DNA of 62,669 nt from an uncultured Phycisphaerales bacterium (GTDB taxonomy: Bacteria > Planctomycetota > Phycisphaerae > Sedimentisphaerales > Anaerobacaceae). How positions within the stretch are numbered: position 1 is the first letter of the stretch; each line of letters opens with the position of its first letter. This document shows, one piece after another, positions 36,502 through 45,565 of the stretch. Location: positions 1 to 62,669 of the forward strand of contig CALEZT010000112.1 of the NCBI GenBank assembly GCA_937927975.1. Reading direction: 5' to 3'. The position numbers and the translations under genes were made by a program. The notes under the pieces were generated by a model that did not search any database, was not told the origin of the DNA, and worked only from the letters and a program-made list of their open reading frames with translations.

Positions 36502-37980
36502 ATGATTCGCCGCAGCTACTACGTGGTTCTGTTCGTATTGACGATCGTCTACGCCCCGGCTTGGGCCGAGACGGAAACGGATTATCTGGCGGTCTTCATG
36601 GAGGGCAAGAAGGTCGGCCATTCCGTCCACACCCGCAGCGTGGAGGGGGGGCGGGTCACCACGAGCGATCGAGTGAAAATCACTATCAGCCGGATAGGGA
36701 TTCCGGTGACCATCGAGATGACCGAGACGAGCGTGGAGACCCCCGAGGGCAAGCCCCTGCGGTTCGAGTCGGTGCAGCTCCTGGGCGCCGTGACGATGAA
36801 GACCGTTGGCGTCGTGAGAGAAGGCGGCGCGGTCGACGTCGTGTCGAGCCAGTTCGGCGCCGAGCAGAAGAGCACGATCCAGTGGCCGCAAGGGGCCTTG
36901 ATGTCCGAGGGCCTTCGGCTGCTGACCCTGGAGAAGGGGCTCAAGCCCGGCACAGAGTACTCGGCGACCGTCTTCAGTCCCGGCGTCATGCAGGGCATGA
37001 CCGCCAAGATCGCCATCAAGGACAAGAAGGAAGTGGACCTGCTCGGACGCGTGGTGAAGCTGACGGAAGTGGTCACCACGATGAACATGCCCGGCGCCGG
37101 GAACGTCGTCACCACGAGCTACGTGGACGACGACATGCGGACGCTCAAGAGCGTTGTGCCCATGGCGGGCCTGTTGATCGAGATGGTCGATTGCCCCAAG
37201 GAGTTCGCCCTGGGCACCAATGACGTCCTGGACCTGATCGACCGCATGTTCGTCAAGAGCCCCGAGCCTATCAGAAACCTCCACGGGATCGCCGCGATCA
37301 CGTACACGCTCAACCCCGGCAAGGCCGCGGACTTCACGATCCCCACGACGGACAACCAAAAGGCCACGCGGACGGCCGAGGGCAAGGTGATCCTGGAGGT
37401 CCGTCCGGTGGCGGCCCCCTCCGGCGGCGAGTTCCCCTACCAGGGGAGCGACCCCGCGCTGCTGGAGGCGATCCAGCCGACGCGGTTCCTGCAGAGCGAC
37501 AACAAACAGATCGTGGCCCTGGCTCGCAAGGCCGTCGGCGATACGAAGGACGCGGCCGATGCCGTTCGAAGGATCGAGGCTTTTGTCGCGGAGTACATCG
37601 ACGACAAGAGCCTTTCGGTGGGTTACGCCTCCGCGGCCGAGGTGGTCGAGAGCCGCCAGGGCGACTGCTCGGAGTTCGCGGTCCTGACCGCGGCCCTGTG
37701 CCGGGCGGTCGGCATCCCGTCGCAGGTCGTCGTGGGTATCGCCTACGTGGACGAGTTCGGCGGCCAGCAGGGTTTCGGCGGCCACGCCTGGACGCAGGCC
37801 TGGATCAGCGGCAAGTGGGTGGGTTTGGACGCAGCTTTCAAGAGCAGCAATCGCGGCGGCTACGACGCAGGCCACATCGCCCTGGCGGTCGGCAACGGCG
37901 ACCCCGGCGACTTCTTCAACATGGCCACCGCCCTGGGCCAGTTCCAGATCGAGAAGATCGTGGTAGAGAGAGGCAAATAG
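36502..37980 (+). CDS. Secreted transglutaminase-like protein
   Basis: 492 residues with a signal peptide ending near AWA (about residue 22). The C-terminal domain is of the transglutaminase/cysteine-protease-like type with an intact triad: C389 in QGDCSEFAVL, H428 in GGHAWTQAW and D443 in GLDAAF. The N-terminal 330 residues are beta-rich and resemble the region that precedes this domain in other planctomycete proteins, without a family name I can give. It acts outside the cytoplasm, as a peptidase, amidase or cross-linking enzyme; which one is unknown. It converges with recJ. Confidence 0.78.
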   Translation: MIRRSYYVVLFVLTIVYAPAWAETETDYLAVFMEGKKVGHSVHTRSVEGGRVTTSDRVKITISRIGIPVTIEMTETSVETPEGKPLRFESVQLLGAVTMKTVGVVREGGAVDVVSSQFGAEQKSTIQWPQGALMSEGLRLLTLEKGLKPGTEYSATVFSPGVMQGMTAKIAIKDKKEVDLLGRVVKLTEVVTTMNMPGAGNVVTTSYVDDDMRTLKSVVPMAGLLIEMVDCPKEFALGTNDVLDLIDRMFVKSPEPIRNLHGIAAITYTLNPGKAADFTIPTTDNQKATRTAEGKVILEVRPVAAPSGGEFPYQGSDPALLEAIQPTRFLQSDNKQIVALARKAVGDTKDAADAVRRIEAFVAEYIDDKSLSVGYASAAEVVESRQGDCSEFAVLTAALCRAVGIPSQVVVGIAYVDEFGGQQGFGGHAWTQAWISGKWVGLDAAFKSSNRGGYDAGHIALAVGNGDPGDFFNMATALGQFQIEKIVVERGK

Positions 37981-38019
37981 GTCCTATGAGTCTCATAGGT
38001 CCCATCCGTCCTATGACCT
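37981..38019. repeat. 9-bp-period repeat D, copy 2
   Basis: Directly after the transglutaminase stop codon and abutting the recJ stop. CCTATGAGTCTCATAGG is a perfect hairpin-forming palindrome, followed by GTCCCATCC and GTCCTATGA units. Confidence 0.8.
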
Positions 38020-39787
38020 ACTCGAACTGAATGTCCACCGCGATGAACTCGACGGTGGTGTTGCCGTTGTAGTGGTTCAGACCCGGCTCGTAGGCGATGT
38101 TGAAGTACTCGTGGTCGATGAGCTTCTTCTCCAGGCCACCCATGCGAAAGCCGATGCAGCGGATCGTGCTGGTGGTGTCGGTGATCGCGAATTGCAGGTG
38201 CTCGTTCGTCGATCCGCACCGGCGCGGGGCCGCCGCCAGCCGCACGCCTTTGGTCGCGAAGACGGGCTTGGGATTGCCTTCGCCGTAGGGGCCGAGCAGG
38301 TCGAGCTGGTGGACGACGTCCCGCGTGAACTGTCGCAGCGGGACCATCGCGTCGATGTGCATCTTGGCGACGACGTCTTCCTGCTGGAGGTTGGCTGCGG
38401 CGTAGACCTCGAAATCCGCAGCGAACGCCTCGATATTCTCCGGCGGCAATGTCAGTCCGGCCGCCATCTTGTGGCCGCCGAAGCTCGTCAGGTGCGACGC
38501 GCACGCCTGGATCGCGTCGAGCATGGAGAAACCCGGGATCGACCGGGCGGAACCCTGGGCCAGCCCGTTCTCGTTGGGTGAGGCGTTGATCATGATCGCC
38601 GGACGGAAGAATCGGTCGACCAGCCGGGATGCGACGATGCCCAGGACCCCCGTATGCCAGTCAGGGGCGCCGAGCACGATGCTCCGCCGGTCGGGGTGAT
38701 TGAACCCCCGCTCGACCACGATGTCGCAGGCCTGCTTGAGCATCTTGCGTTCGCACTGCTGCCGCTGCGTGTTCTGGTCCTTGAGGTATTCCGCGATCTG
38801 CATGGCCCGTATCTCGCTGGTGCTGGTGAGCAGCTCGACCGCCAATCGAGCGTGGCCCATCCGACCGGCCGCGTTGAGCACCGGCGCCAGGCGAAAGCCG
38901 ATCGCGATGCTGTCGACGCCTTTGCCCGCCAGACCCGCCGATTGGATCAGGGCCCGCAGGCCGCAGAGCTTGGTGTCCGCGACGGATTGCAGGCCGAACT
39001 TGGTCACCACGCGGTTCTCGCCACGCAGATCGACGACGTCCGCGACGGTGCCGATGGCCGCCAGGCTCGTTGCGTTGAGCATGAACTCGCGGAGCTTGGG
39101 CTCCAGCTTCGGACCCCGGCTGAACTCCTCCGCGACCGCCCAGGCCAGTTTGTAGGCGACGAGCGCCCCGGCCGAATCCTGGTTCGGATAGGAAGGCTCC
39201 AGCGCCGGATGCACGATGGCCGCCGCAGCGGGCAGGGCCGCCCCCGGCTGATGATGGTCCGTCACGATCAGGTCCACGCCGAGCTCTTTGGCCAGATCCG
39301 CCGCTGCGATCGCGGAGATCCCGCAATCGACGGTGACCAGCAGTCGCGTGCCCCCCTCGGCCAGCGAGCGGACCGCGTCGTCGTTGAGGCCGTAGCCTTC
39401 GTCGATGCGGTGGGGGATGTAGTAATCGACCTGGGCGCCCAGGAGCGTCAGCAGTTCCCAGAGGATCGAGACGCCGGTGATACCGTCGACGTCGTAGTCG
39501 CCGTAGATGGTGATCCGCTCTTTCTTGTCGATCGCCTGGCGAAGCCGTACGACCGCCGGGCCGATCCCCGGCATCTGCGCCGGCCGGATCAGCTCCGTGA
39601 GCTTGGGCTGCAAAAAGACGCTCCCCTCGCGGGCCTCGACGATCCCGCGATTGATCAGGAGCTGCGCGATCAGCGTCGAAACCCTGAGCGATTGGGCGAG
39701 CTGCTCGGCGCGTCCGTCGGCCGGCGGTACCACCCACTCGGTCTTCTGCATCCCTGCCGGCGAAGGCATCTGTTTGGTGCGACCCAT
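38018..39787 (-). CDS. recJ: Single-stranded-DNA-specific exonuclease RecJ
   Basis: 589 residues. DHH-family motifs are present: YGDYDVDGITG, TVDCGISA, TDHHQPG and the DHHA1 region SFGGHKMAAGLTL. RecJ degrades single-stranded DNA 5-prime to 3-prime in recombination and mismatch repair. The start MGRTKQMPSPAG is preceded by GGAAGGGTAAGG; an in-frame ATG 33 bp upstream is less likely. The gene stands alone and ends against repeat D copy 2. Confidence 0.92.
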   Translation of the reverse strand: MGRTKQMPSPAGMQKTEWVVPPADGRAEQLAQSLRVSTLIAQLLINRGIVEAREGSVFLQPKLTELIRPAQMPGIGPAVVRLRQAIDKKERITIYGDYDVDGITGVSILWELLTLLGAQVDYYIPHRIDEGYGLNDDAVRSLAEGGTRLLVTVDCGISAIAAADLAKELGVDLIVTDHHQPGAALPAAAAIVHPALEPSYPNQDSAGALVAYKLAWAVAEEFSRGPKLEPKLREFMLNATSLAAIGTVADVVDLRGENRVVTKFGLQSVADTKLCGLRALIQSAGLAGKGVDSIAIGFRLAPVLNAAGRMGHARLAVELLTSTSEIRAMQIAEYLKDQNTQRQQCERKMLKQACDIVVERGFNHPDRRSIVLGAPDWHTGVLGIVASRLVDRFFRPAIMINASPNENGLAQGSARSIPGFSMLDAIQACASHLTSFGGHKMAAGLTLPPENIEAFAADFEVYAAANLQQEDVVAKMHIDAMVPLRQFTRDVVHQLDLLGPYGEGNPKPVFATKGVRLAAAPRRCGSTNEHLQFAITDTTSTIRCIGFRMGGLEKKLIDHEYFNIAYEPGLNHYNGNTTVEFIAVDIQFE

Positions 39788-40064
39788 CCTTACCCTTCCA
39801 ACGTCCTGGGAAAGCCTCACTTATAACACATGCCGTTCTCATTTCGCAAGGGTTCCGTCCGCACGATCGCTTCACGCGTGAGTGCGACGAGACTCTCAAT
39901 GTCCGGAAATCTGCACAGATAGAGCTGTTTCTGGCCTGCGAAATTGAATGCCTCTTTCGCCGGCGGATCGGGTATAAGGGGCGTGAAACGTCCGGCCGCG
40001 GTTTGTCCCAAGGATCCGCCGGAAGCAGATGCGCAGACTCGACCGAAGGGAGAAGGAGATGGCT

Positions 40065-41702
40065 ATGGACGCACGTACACGTCAACGACGGGTTCTCATC
40101 ATTGCAGCGGTTCTTGCGTGTCTGTGGGCGGGCGTCCGGGCCGGAGCGACGAGCATCATTCCGGCAGCGGTCTCTTACGAGCAGCGCGAAGGCTCCTTCG
40201 TCATCACGTCCTCGACGCGGGTTGTCGCGGCAGGGGAGGCGGCCGGCGAAGTGGCTGGACTCGTCGATGCGCTGGCCCCTGCGATGGGGTTTCGGCTGGC
40301 TCAAACAGAGAGGCTCCCGCTGGAGGCAAACGCCATTGTGCTGCGGATCGATTCGGCGGTGAAGGAACGACTGGGCGAGGAGGGGTATGAGCTGGATGTC
40401 GCGGCCACGTCGGTCCAAATTCGAGCGGCGCGGTGGGCGGGGCTGTTCTATGGCGTTCAGACGCTTCGGCAGTTGTTGCCGGCGGCGGTCTTCAATTCGG
40501 AGAAGGTGGACGGCGTCGAATGGACCGTGCCTTGCGTACGCGTGACCGACTATCCACGATTCGTATGGCGTGGCCTGCTCATCGATCCGGCCCGGCACTT
40601 CATTCCCGTGCCGGACTTCGAGCGGTTCATCGATGTGATGGCCCTGCACAAATTCAATCGCCTGCAAGTCCACTTCACCGACGACTCGGGCTGGCGGATC
40701 GAGATCAGGAAGTATCCGCGTCTCGTGGAGGTCGGTTCGAAGATGGACTTCACCACGCTCTTCAAGTCGCCCGAGACGCGGGGCGACGAGAGTTCGCGGG
40801 CAGGCTGGTTCTATACGCAGGACCAGATCCACCATCTCGTTCGCTACGCCGCGGCGCGCCACATTACGATCGTGCCGGAGATCGAGATGCCCGCCCACAC
40901 GGGGGCCGCGATCGTCTCGTACCCGCAGATCGGACTGTATCCCGAGAAGCTCGCCGCGTTGCCGGCGGACCGGCGATGGAGGGCCCACGAAGGGGTCCTG
41001 GCTCCACGGCCAGAGACCGTCGCCTTCATGCAGGACGTACTGGCCGAGGTGATCGAGCTGTTCCCGAGCAAGGAGATCCACATCGGAGGCGACGAAGCCA
41101 ACATCGACCACTGGCGAAAGTGCCCCGAGATGAAAACGCTGATCGTGGAACTGGGCCTGGCGAGCGAGGAGGAGCTTCACAGTTGGTTCATCCGGCAGAT
41201 GGACTCGTTCCTGACCTCCCGGGGTCGGCAGTTGGTCGGGTGGGACGAGATCCTGCAGGGCGGCCTGGCTCCCGGCGCGATCGTGATGAGCTGGCGGGGC
41301 GAGCAGGGGGGCATCACCGCAGCGCAGGCAGGGCACGACGTCGTCATGGCGCCGACCTCGCACACGTACTTCGATTATTACCAGGGTCCGCCGGCATCCG
41401 AGCCCAAGGCCATCGGGGGCGACGTGCCCCTGGCGAAAGTGTACGCCTACGAGCCGGTCCCAGCGGCTCTGACCGCGGAGCAGGCCAGGCACGTTCTCGG
41501 CGGCCAAGGTCAGCTCTGGGGCGAGTTCATCTCCACTGAGAGCCACCGTCAGTACATGACCTATCCGCGTGCGGCCGCGTTGGCCGAGGTGCTGTGGTCG
41601 CAGTCGAAGGCCCGCAACTACGACGGATTCCTCCACCGCCTGGCCGAGCACCTCAAGCGGTTGAAAGCCCTGAACGTTAACTATCGTCCTTTGAAGGACT
41701 GA
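40065..41702 (+). CDS. Secreted beta-N-acetylhexosaminidase (GH20)
   Basis: 545 residues. The signal sequence is VLIIAAVLACLWAGVRAGA. The N-terminal alpha/beta domain is followed by the GH20 barrel: RGLLIDPARHFIPVPDFERFID, HKFNRLQVHFTDDSGWRIEI, VPEIEMPAHTGAAI and the catalytic D343-E344 in IHIGGDEANIDHW. LVGWDEILQGGL and APTSHTYFDYYQ complete the substrate pocket. It removes terminal GlcNAc or GalNAc from glycans or peptidoglycan fragments outside the cytoplasm. AAGGAG lies 6 bp before the chosen ATG. It fits with nagB as an amino-sugar supply route, although the two genes are far apart. Confidence 0.92.
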   Translation: MDARTRQRRVLIIAAVLACLWAGVRAGATSIIPAAVSYEQREGSFVITSSTRVVAAGEAAGEVAGLVDALAPAMGFRLAQTERLPLEANAIVLRIDSAVKERLGEEGYELDVAATSVQIRAARWAGLFYGVQTLRQLLPAAVFNSEKVDGVEWTVPCVRVTDYPRFVWRGLLIDPARHFIPVPDFERFIDVMALHKFNRLQVHFTDDSGWRIEIRKYPRLVEVGSKMDFTTLFKSPETRGDESSRAGWFYTQDQIHHLVRYAAARHITIVPEIEMPAHTGAAIVSYPQIGLYPEKLAALPADRRWRAHEGVLAPRPETVAFMQDVLAEVIELFPSKEIHIGGDEANIDHWRKCPEMKTLIVELGLASEEELHSWFIRQMDSFLTSRGRQLVGWDEILQGGLAPGAIVMSWRGEQGGITAAQAGHDVVMAPTSHTYFDYYQGPPASEPKAIGGDVPLAKVYAYEPVPAALTAEQARHVLGGQGQLWGEFISTESHRQYMTYPRAAALAEVLWSQSKARNYDGFLHRLAEHLKRLKALNVNYRPLKD

Positions 41703-41704
41703 GA

Positions 41705-41770
41705 ATGGGTCGCGTCCTATGGGTCCTATGCGTCCCAGGGGACCTATGGGACGAATGGGACCTATAGGAC
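41705..41770. repeat. 9-bp-period repeat D, copy 3
   Basis: Begins 3 bp after the GH20 stop. Units are GTCCTATGG, GTCCTATGC and, in the other orientation, GGACCTATG, GGACGAATG, GGACCTATA. The left and right halves are complementary, forming a long imperfect hairpin. Confidence 0.82.
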
Positions 41771-41873
41771 TTCTCTCTCTCGCCGATTTGCCATTTACGA
41801 GACTTCGCCGGAAGGCTATGATTGCCGCCGTTGTTTGCGACGGTTTCGAGTTTGGCTTTGGCTGAAGGAAGGC

Positions 41874-42497
41874 ATGGCGCGCGAAGAGCAGGTCCTGGTG
41901 GTGGAGCGGAAGGTCTTTGACGAATTGGGTTCGTTCCGCGGTTTGCAGTTCGATGTTCAGCGGTACCTGGACAGGCTCTTTGTCCCCGGGACTCTGCGGT
42001 TCATGCCGCGGCCGCTGGCGGAGAAGGACCCGGGCTTCAAGCAGCTCATCCCCTACGTCCTGATGACCTGCGAGGGCAGGTACCTCACCTACGTCCGCGG
42101 CAAGCGGGCCGGCGAGACCCGCCTGGTGGGCAATCGCTCCATGGGGATCGGCGGCCACATCAACCCGATCGACGACGCGGCCCCGCTGTTCGGCGATTTC
42201 CGCGCACTGTACGAGACGGCCGTGGCTCGTGAAGTGACCGAGGAGGTCGCGGTCGAGGCCGGACACAAAGACCACGTGGTCGCTCTGCTCAACGACGATT
42301 CCAACGAGGTGGGCAAGGTGCATCTGGGCGTCGTTCACTGCTGGGTCCTGGACGCGCCGAAAGTGAGCCGGCGCGAGCAGATGATCACGCAGATGGAGTT
42401 CATGACCGTGGACGAATTGCGGACGGTCCGCGACCAGATGGAAACCTGGTCGCAGCTTTGCCTCGACGGCCTGGACCCGATCCGCGCGAAGCTGTAG
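41874..42497 (+). CDS. Nudix-type predicted phosphohydrolase
   Basis: 207 residues from MAREEQVLVVERK, with GAAGGAAGG upstream. The shape fits the Nudix-like predicted phosphoesterase group: SMGIGGHINPIDD begins the Nudix region and AVAREVTEEVAVEAG is its REx2EE core, with a longer insertion between them than in typical Nudix boxes. LGVVHCWVLDAP follows. The substrate is not known. It lies between two copies of repeat D. Confidence 0.72.
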   Translation: MAREEQVLVVERKVFDELGSFRGLQFDVQRYLDRLFVPGTLRFMPRPLAEKDPGFKQLIPYVLMTCEGRYLTYVRGKRAGETRLVGNRSMGIGGHINPIDDAAPLFGDFRALYETAVAREVTEEVAVEAGHKDHVVALLNDDSNEVGKVHLGVVHCWVLDAPKVSRREQMITQMEFMTVDELRTVRDQMETWSQLCLDGLDPIRAKL

Positions 42498-42539
42498 GTC
42501 GCATGGTACAAATGGGACCTATGGGACGGATAGGATTCG
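42498..42539. repeat. 9-bp-period repeat D, copy 4
   Basis: Starts at the base after the Nudix-gene stop codon. Units are GGACCTATG, GGACGGATA. Confidence 0.75.
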
Positions 42540-42608
42540 TTGCCCGCGGCCGGCGCTTGCACCCGAACGCTTTGCGGGTATGATAGCGTCAAAAAACCGC
42601 CGACCCCT

Positions 42609-43346
42609 GTGCAAGATACGACGGAGGATGCCCTGAACGACACGACTGCGACCACCCTGCCGCTGACGCGGATTCAACGCCTGATCGGCGCGCGGATGCT
42701 GGCCTCGAAACGGAACAAGCCGTGCTACTACATGGAGATCAGAGCCGACGTCACGGAACTGATGGGCATGCGCCACGGTCTGAGCAGAGCCCTCGGCGTG
42801 AAGGTCACGACCGGCACGTTCTACATGCGCGCCATGGCGGTGGCGGCAAGACAGCATCCTCTGATGGTCGGCCGGCTCGCTTCCGGAGGCCACTCCAACA
42901 ACGGCGACGGCTACCTCGTCCAGGTTGCCGAGAACGTGAACGTCGGCTTCGCGGTCAACAGCCCCCAGGGCCTGGTCGTCCCGGTCGTTCGGTACGCCGA
43001 GGGGCTGTCGCTGGCCGAGATCGCGGAAGAGGAGAAAGTGCTGACGGACAAGGCACGAAGCAACAAGCTGACGCTCGAGGATATCGAGGGTGAAACCATC
43101 GCGTTGAGCAACCTCGGCGCGTACGACATCGACTCGTTTCTGGCGATCGTGCCGCCGCAGGTCAGCGCGATCGTCGCGGCGGGCAAGATCATTCCGGTCG
43201 TCGTGCCACAGGACGAAGGGCCGGTCGTCCGCAAGATGGTCAGCCTGACGTTGACCGCGGATCAGCGGGTCATCCCGTGCGACTACGCCGCCCGATTTCT
43301 CCACTGCCTGGCGGAGCAGTTGAGCGATCCTGAGTGGCTGGTTTAG
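42609..43346 (+). CDS. Stand-alone 2-oxoacid dehydrogenase E2 catalytic-domain protein, altered active site
   Basis: 245 residues if GTG at 42609 is used. There is no lipoyl or E1/E3-binding domain. PLTRIQRLIGARMLASKRNKPCYYMEIRADV, NVNVGFAVNSPQGLVVPVVR and TIALSNLGAYDIDSFLAIV are clear E2 acyltransferase features. The catalytic HRVVDG-type motif near the C terminus is here DQRVIPC: histidine became glutamine (codon at 43263) and the aspartate-glycine became proline-cysteine. The start is uncertain: GTG lacks a ribosome binding site, whereas ACGGAGG lies 5 bp before a CTG at 42633. It may be an inactive relative with a structural or regulatory role. Confidence 0.75.
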   Translation: MQDTTEDALNDTTATTLPLTRIQRLIGARMLASKRNKPCYYMEIRADVTELMGMRHGLSRALGVKVTTGTFYMRAMAVAARQHPLMVGRLASGGHSNNGDGYLVQVAENVNVGFAVNSPQGLVVPVVRYAEGLSLAEIAEEEKVLTDKARSNKLTLEDIEGETIALSNLGAYDIDSFLAIVPPQVSAIVAAGKIIPVVVPQDEGPVVRKMVSLTLTADQRVIPCDYAARFLHCLAEQLSDPEWLV

Positions 43347-43394
43347 ACGAAGGCAAGACAGTTCGGTTGTGCAGATGGATCAGGAGGACAAACG

Positions 43395-44303
43395 ATGGCT
43401 AACCGCATCAGCTCGATTCTGTGTCTGGGTTTCGTGGCGACGTTGTGCCTGTGCCCCCTGGCGGCGGCGCAGCCGAAGGTGGAATTGTTGTGGCCCGATG
43501 GAGCGCCGGGGGCCAAGGGGCAGGCCGAAGGCGACAAGCCCACCTTGACGATCTACTTGCCCGCGCAGGACAAGGCCACAGGCGCCGCGGTCGTGATCTG
43601 CCCCGGCGGCGGCTACGGCCACCTCGCCATGGACCATGAAGGCCACCAGGTCGGCCAGTGGCTCAACTCCTTCGGCGTTGCGGGTTTCATCGTCGCGTAC
43701 CGTCACAGCCGAAGCGGCGCGGGCTACAATCATCCCGCTCCGATCCAGGATGCCCAGCGGGCCATCCAGACGGTGCGAAGCCGCGCCCAGGAGTGGGGCG
43801 TCGATCCCGATCGCATCGGAATTCTGGGCTTTTCCGCGGGCGGGCACCTCGCTTCGACCGCCGCGACGCACTTCAACGAATCATTCGTCGAGCCCCGCGA
43901 TGCGATCGACCGCGCCAGCCGCCGGCCGGACTTCGCGGTCCTGGTGTACCCGGTGATCGCTTTCGGCGAACCCTTCACGCACTACGGGTCGCAGCACAAT
44001 CTGCTCGGTCGCGACGCCGACAAGGCAATGGTCGAGAAGTTCTCGAATGAGAAACAAGTGACGCCGCAGACCCCGCCCACGTTCTTGTTCCACACGTGGG
44101 AAGACACGGCTGTCCCGGTTGAGAACAGCATCATGTTCTATCTGGCCCTCCGCAAGGCGAAGGTCCCGGCCGAGATGCACGTTTTCCTCAAGGGCCAGCA
44201 CGGCATCGGTCTGGGCCAGAACCGCGGCGCCGCTTCCGCCTGGCCGGGTCTGTGCCAGAAGTGGATGGGAGAATCGGGGCTGCTCAAAGGCAAGACGGAG
44301 TAG
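43395..44303 (+). CDS. Secreted alpha/beta-hydrolase (carbohydrate esterase-like)
   Basis: 302 residues with a signal peptide ending AAA-Q (about residue 25). The alpha/beta-hydrolase core is clear: ICPGGGYGHLAMDHEG (oxyanion region), the nucleophile S147 in GFSAGGHLAS, the aspartate in FLFHTWEDTAVPVENS and the histidine in LKGQHGIGLG. This pattern matches acetyl-xylan-esterase-like enzymes of polysaccharide-degrading bacteria. The substrate is inferred from relatives only. Confidence 0.83.
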   Translation: MANRISSILCLGFVATLCLCPLAAAQPKVELLWPDGAPGAKGQAEGDKPTLTIYLPAQDKATGAAVVICPGGGYGHLAMDHEGHQVGQWLNSFGVAGFIVAYRHSRSGAGYNHPAPIQDAQRAIQTVRSRAQEWGVDPDRIGILGFSAGGHLASTAATHFNESFVEPRDAIDRASRRPDFAVLVYPVIAFGEPFTHYGSQHNLLGRDADKAMVEKFSNEKQVTPQTPPTFLFHTWEDTAVPVENSIMFYLALRKAKVPAEMHVFLKGQHGIGLGQNRGAASAWPGLCQKWMGESGLLKGKTE

Positions 44304-44421
44304 GGGGATCGCCACCGACGCCTGGGCGCGCCTGTCATCCCTGCGGGTTGCTCAGTGTACGGGCTCTTTCGCCTGGCCTCGGGACGACGGGCCTTGTGGC
44401 GGTTGGACCTCGCGCGAAACG

Positions 44422-45555
44422 TCACACGCCGGAGCAATCGGGCGGCATTTCCAGCGGGGTCACGGGAGGTTCGAGAGCGGCCGGAGCGGGTTCCGGATAG
44501 ACTGGGGCCGGCAGATGCACCTCGCGGATCTCGATCGGCGCGGGAGCAGGGATCGATTCCACAGGAGCTGCAAACTGAGGTTCGGCCTGCGACTGCGCAG
44601 GCTCATCCGATTCGACGGCCGGCGGCATTTCATCTTGTGAGGTCGGCGCGGCGACTTCGCGAATCTCGATCGGGACGGGAGCGGGAGCCGGCTCCGCCTG
44701 AACCTGGACTTCCGTCTGGACCTGGCTCTGCGATTCGACGACGGGCTCAACCGTCGTCTCGGGCTCGTCGGCGACGCCCAGGAAGAAGTTTCCCACCTTG
44801 CGGTAGTCCTCGGCTCCGTTGCAGGCGGGGTCGTATTCAAAGATGGTCCTGCCGTAGCTGGGGGCTTCCGCCAGCTTGATGTTCCTGCGGATGAACGACG
44901 GCAGCACGACCGCTCCGTCCCAGGCGCTGTTGGTGCCGCGGGCGCTTTCGAGGAAGCTCTCGATATCGGCGCGAACCTCGCTGGAAAGGGAGGCTCTCGT
45001 GTCGTGCATGCACAGGAGCACGCCGGTGACTTTCAATCGCGGATTGATCCGCTTGTTGACCAGATCGACCGTCTGGAGCAGCTTGCCGAAACCCTGGAGA
45101 GCCAGGAAGTGCGGCTGCAAGGGGATCAGGACCTCTTCGGCCGCGGCCAGGGCGTTGAGCGAGAGCAGCCCGAGCGAAGGCGCGCAGTCGATCAGGCAGA
45201 AGTCGAACTTGTCCCTGCAGCTCTGCATGGCCTCTCGCAGGATGATCTCGCGTCCGACGACGTTGACCAGTTCGGTCTCGGCGCCGACGAGATTGATGTT
45301 GGCCGCCAGGAGCCAGAGATTGGGGCGCACGAGCATGAGGCTCGATTCGAAGCCTGCCGATTCGGTGAGCACCTCATAGGCGCCGATCCGGACGGCGGTG
45401 GGCTCGACGCCCAGGTGAATGGTCATGTGCGCCTGGGGATCGAAGTCGATGACGACGACCCTGCGTCCCGCGGCGGCCAGCGCCGCGGCGGTGTTGACCG
45501 CGGAAGTGGTTTTTCCGACGCCCCCTTTTTGATTCAGGACTGCAATCGTTCTCAA
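44422..45555 (-). CDS. ParA/Soj-family ATPase with proline-rich tail
   Basis: 377 residues. Deviant Walker A KGGVGKTT at 10-17, VIDFDPQAH and FCLIDCAPSLGLLSLNAL are typical of ParA/MinD ATPases, and the core ends near residue 261. A tail of about 115 residues rich in Pro, Glu and Gln follows; it carries PIEIREV twice (295-301 and 340-346) inside similar PAP-rich contexts. No ParB and no parS-like site is seen. It starts 10 bp after nusB, so it is in the ribH-nusB unit. The role could be chromosome or protein positioning; the tail may bind a partner. Confidence 0.82.
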   Translation of the reverse strand: MRTIAVLNQKGGVGKTTSAVNTAAALAAAGRRVVVIDFDPQAHMTIHLGVEPTAVRIGAYEVLTESAGFESSLMLVRPNLWLLAANINLVGAETELVNVVGREIILREAMQSCRDKFDFCLIDCAPSLGLLSLNALAAAEEVLIPLQPHFLALQGFGKLLQTVDLVNKRINPRLKVTGVLLCMHDTRASLSSEVRADIESFLESARGTNSAWDGAVVLPSFIRRNIKLAEAPSYGRTIFEYDPACNGAEDYRKVGNFFLGVADEPETTVEPVVESQSQVQTEVQVQAEPAPAPVPIEIREVAAPTSQDEMPPAVESDEPAQSQAEPQFAAPVESIPAPAPIEIREVHLPAPVYPEPAPAALEPPVTPLEMPPDCSGV

Positions 45556-45565
45556 TCCGTAGCCC

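Noticed and set aside
38661..42338. A 1225-codon minus-strand ORF across recJ, GH20 and the Nudix gene
   Set aside because: It lies antisense to clear genes, has no recognisable domain, and its length reflects high GC at third positions plus repeat D, which stays open in several frames.
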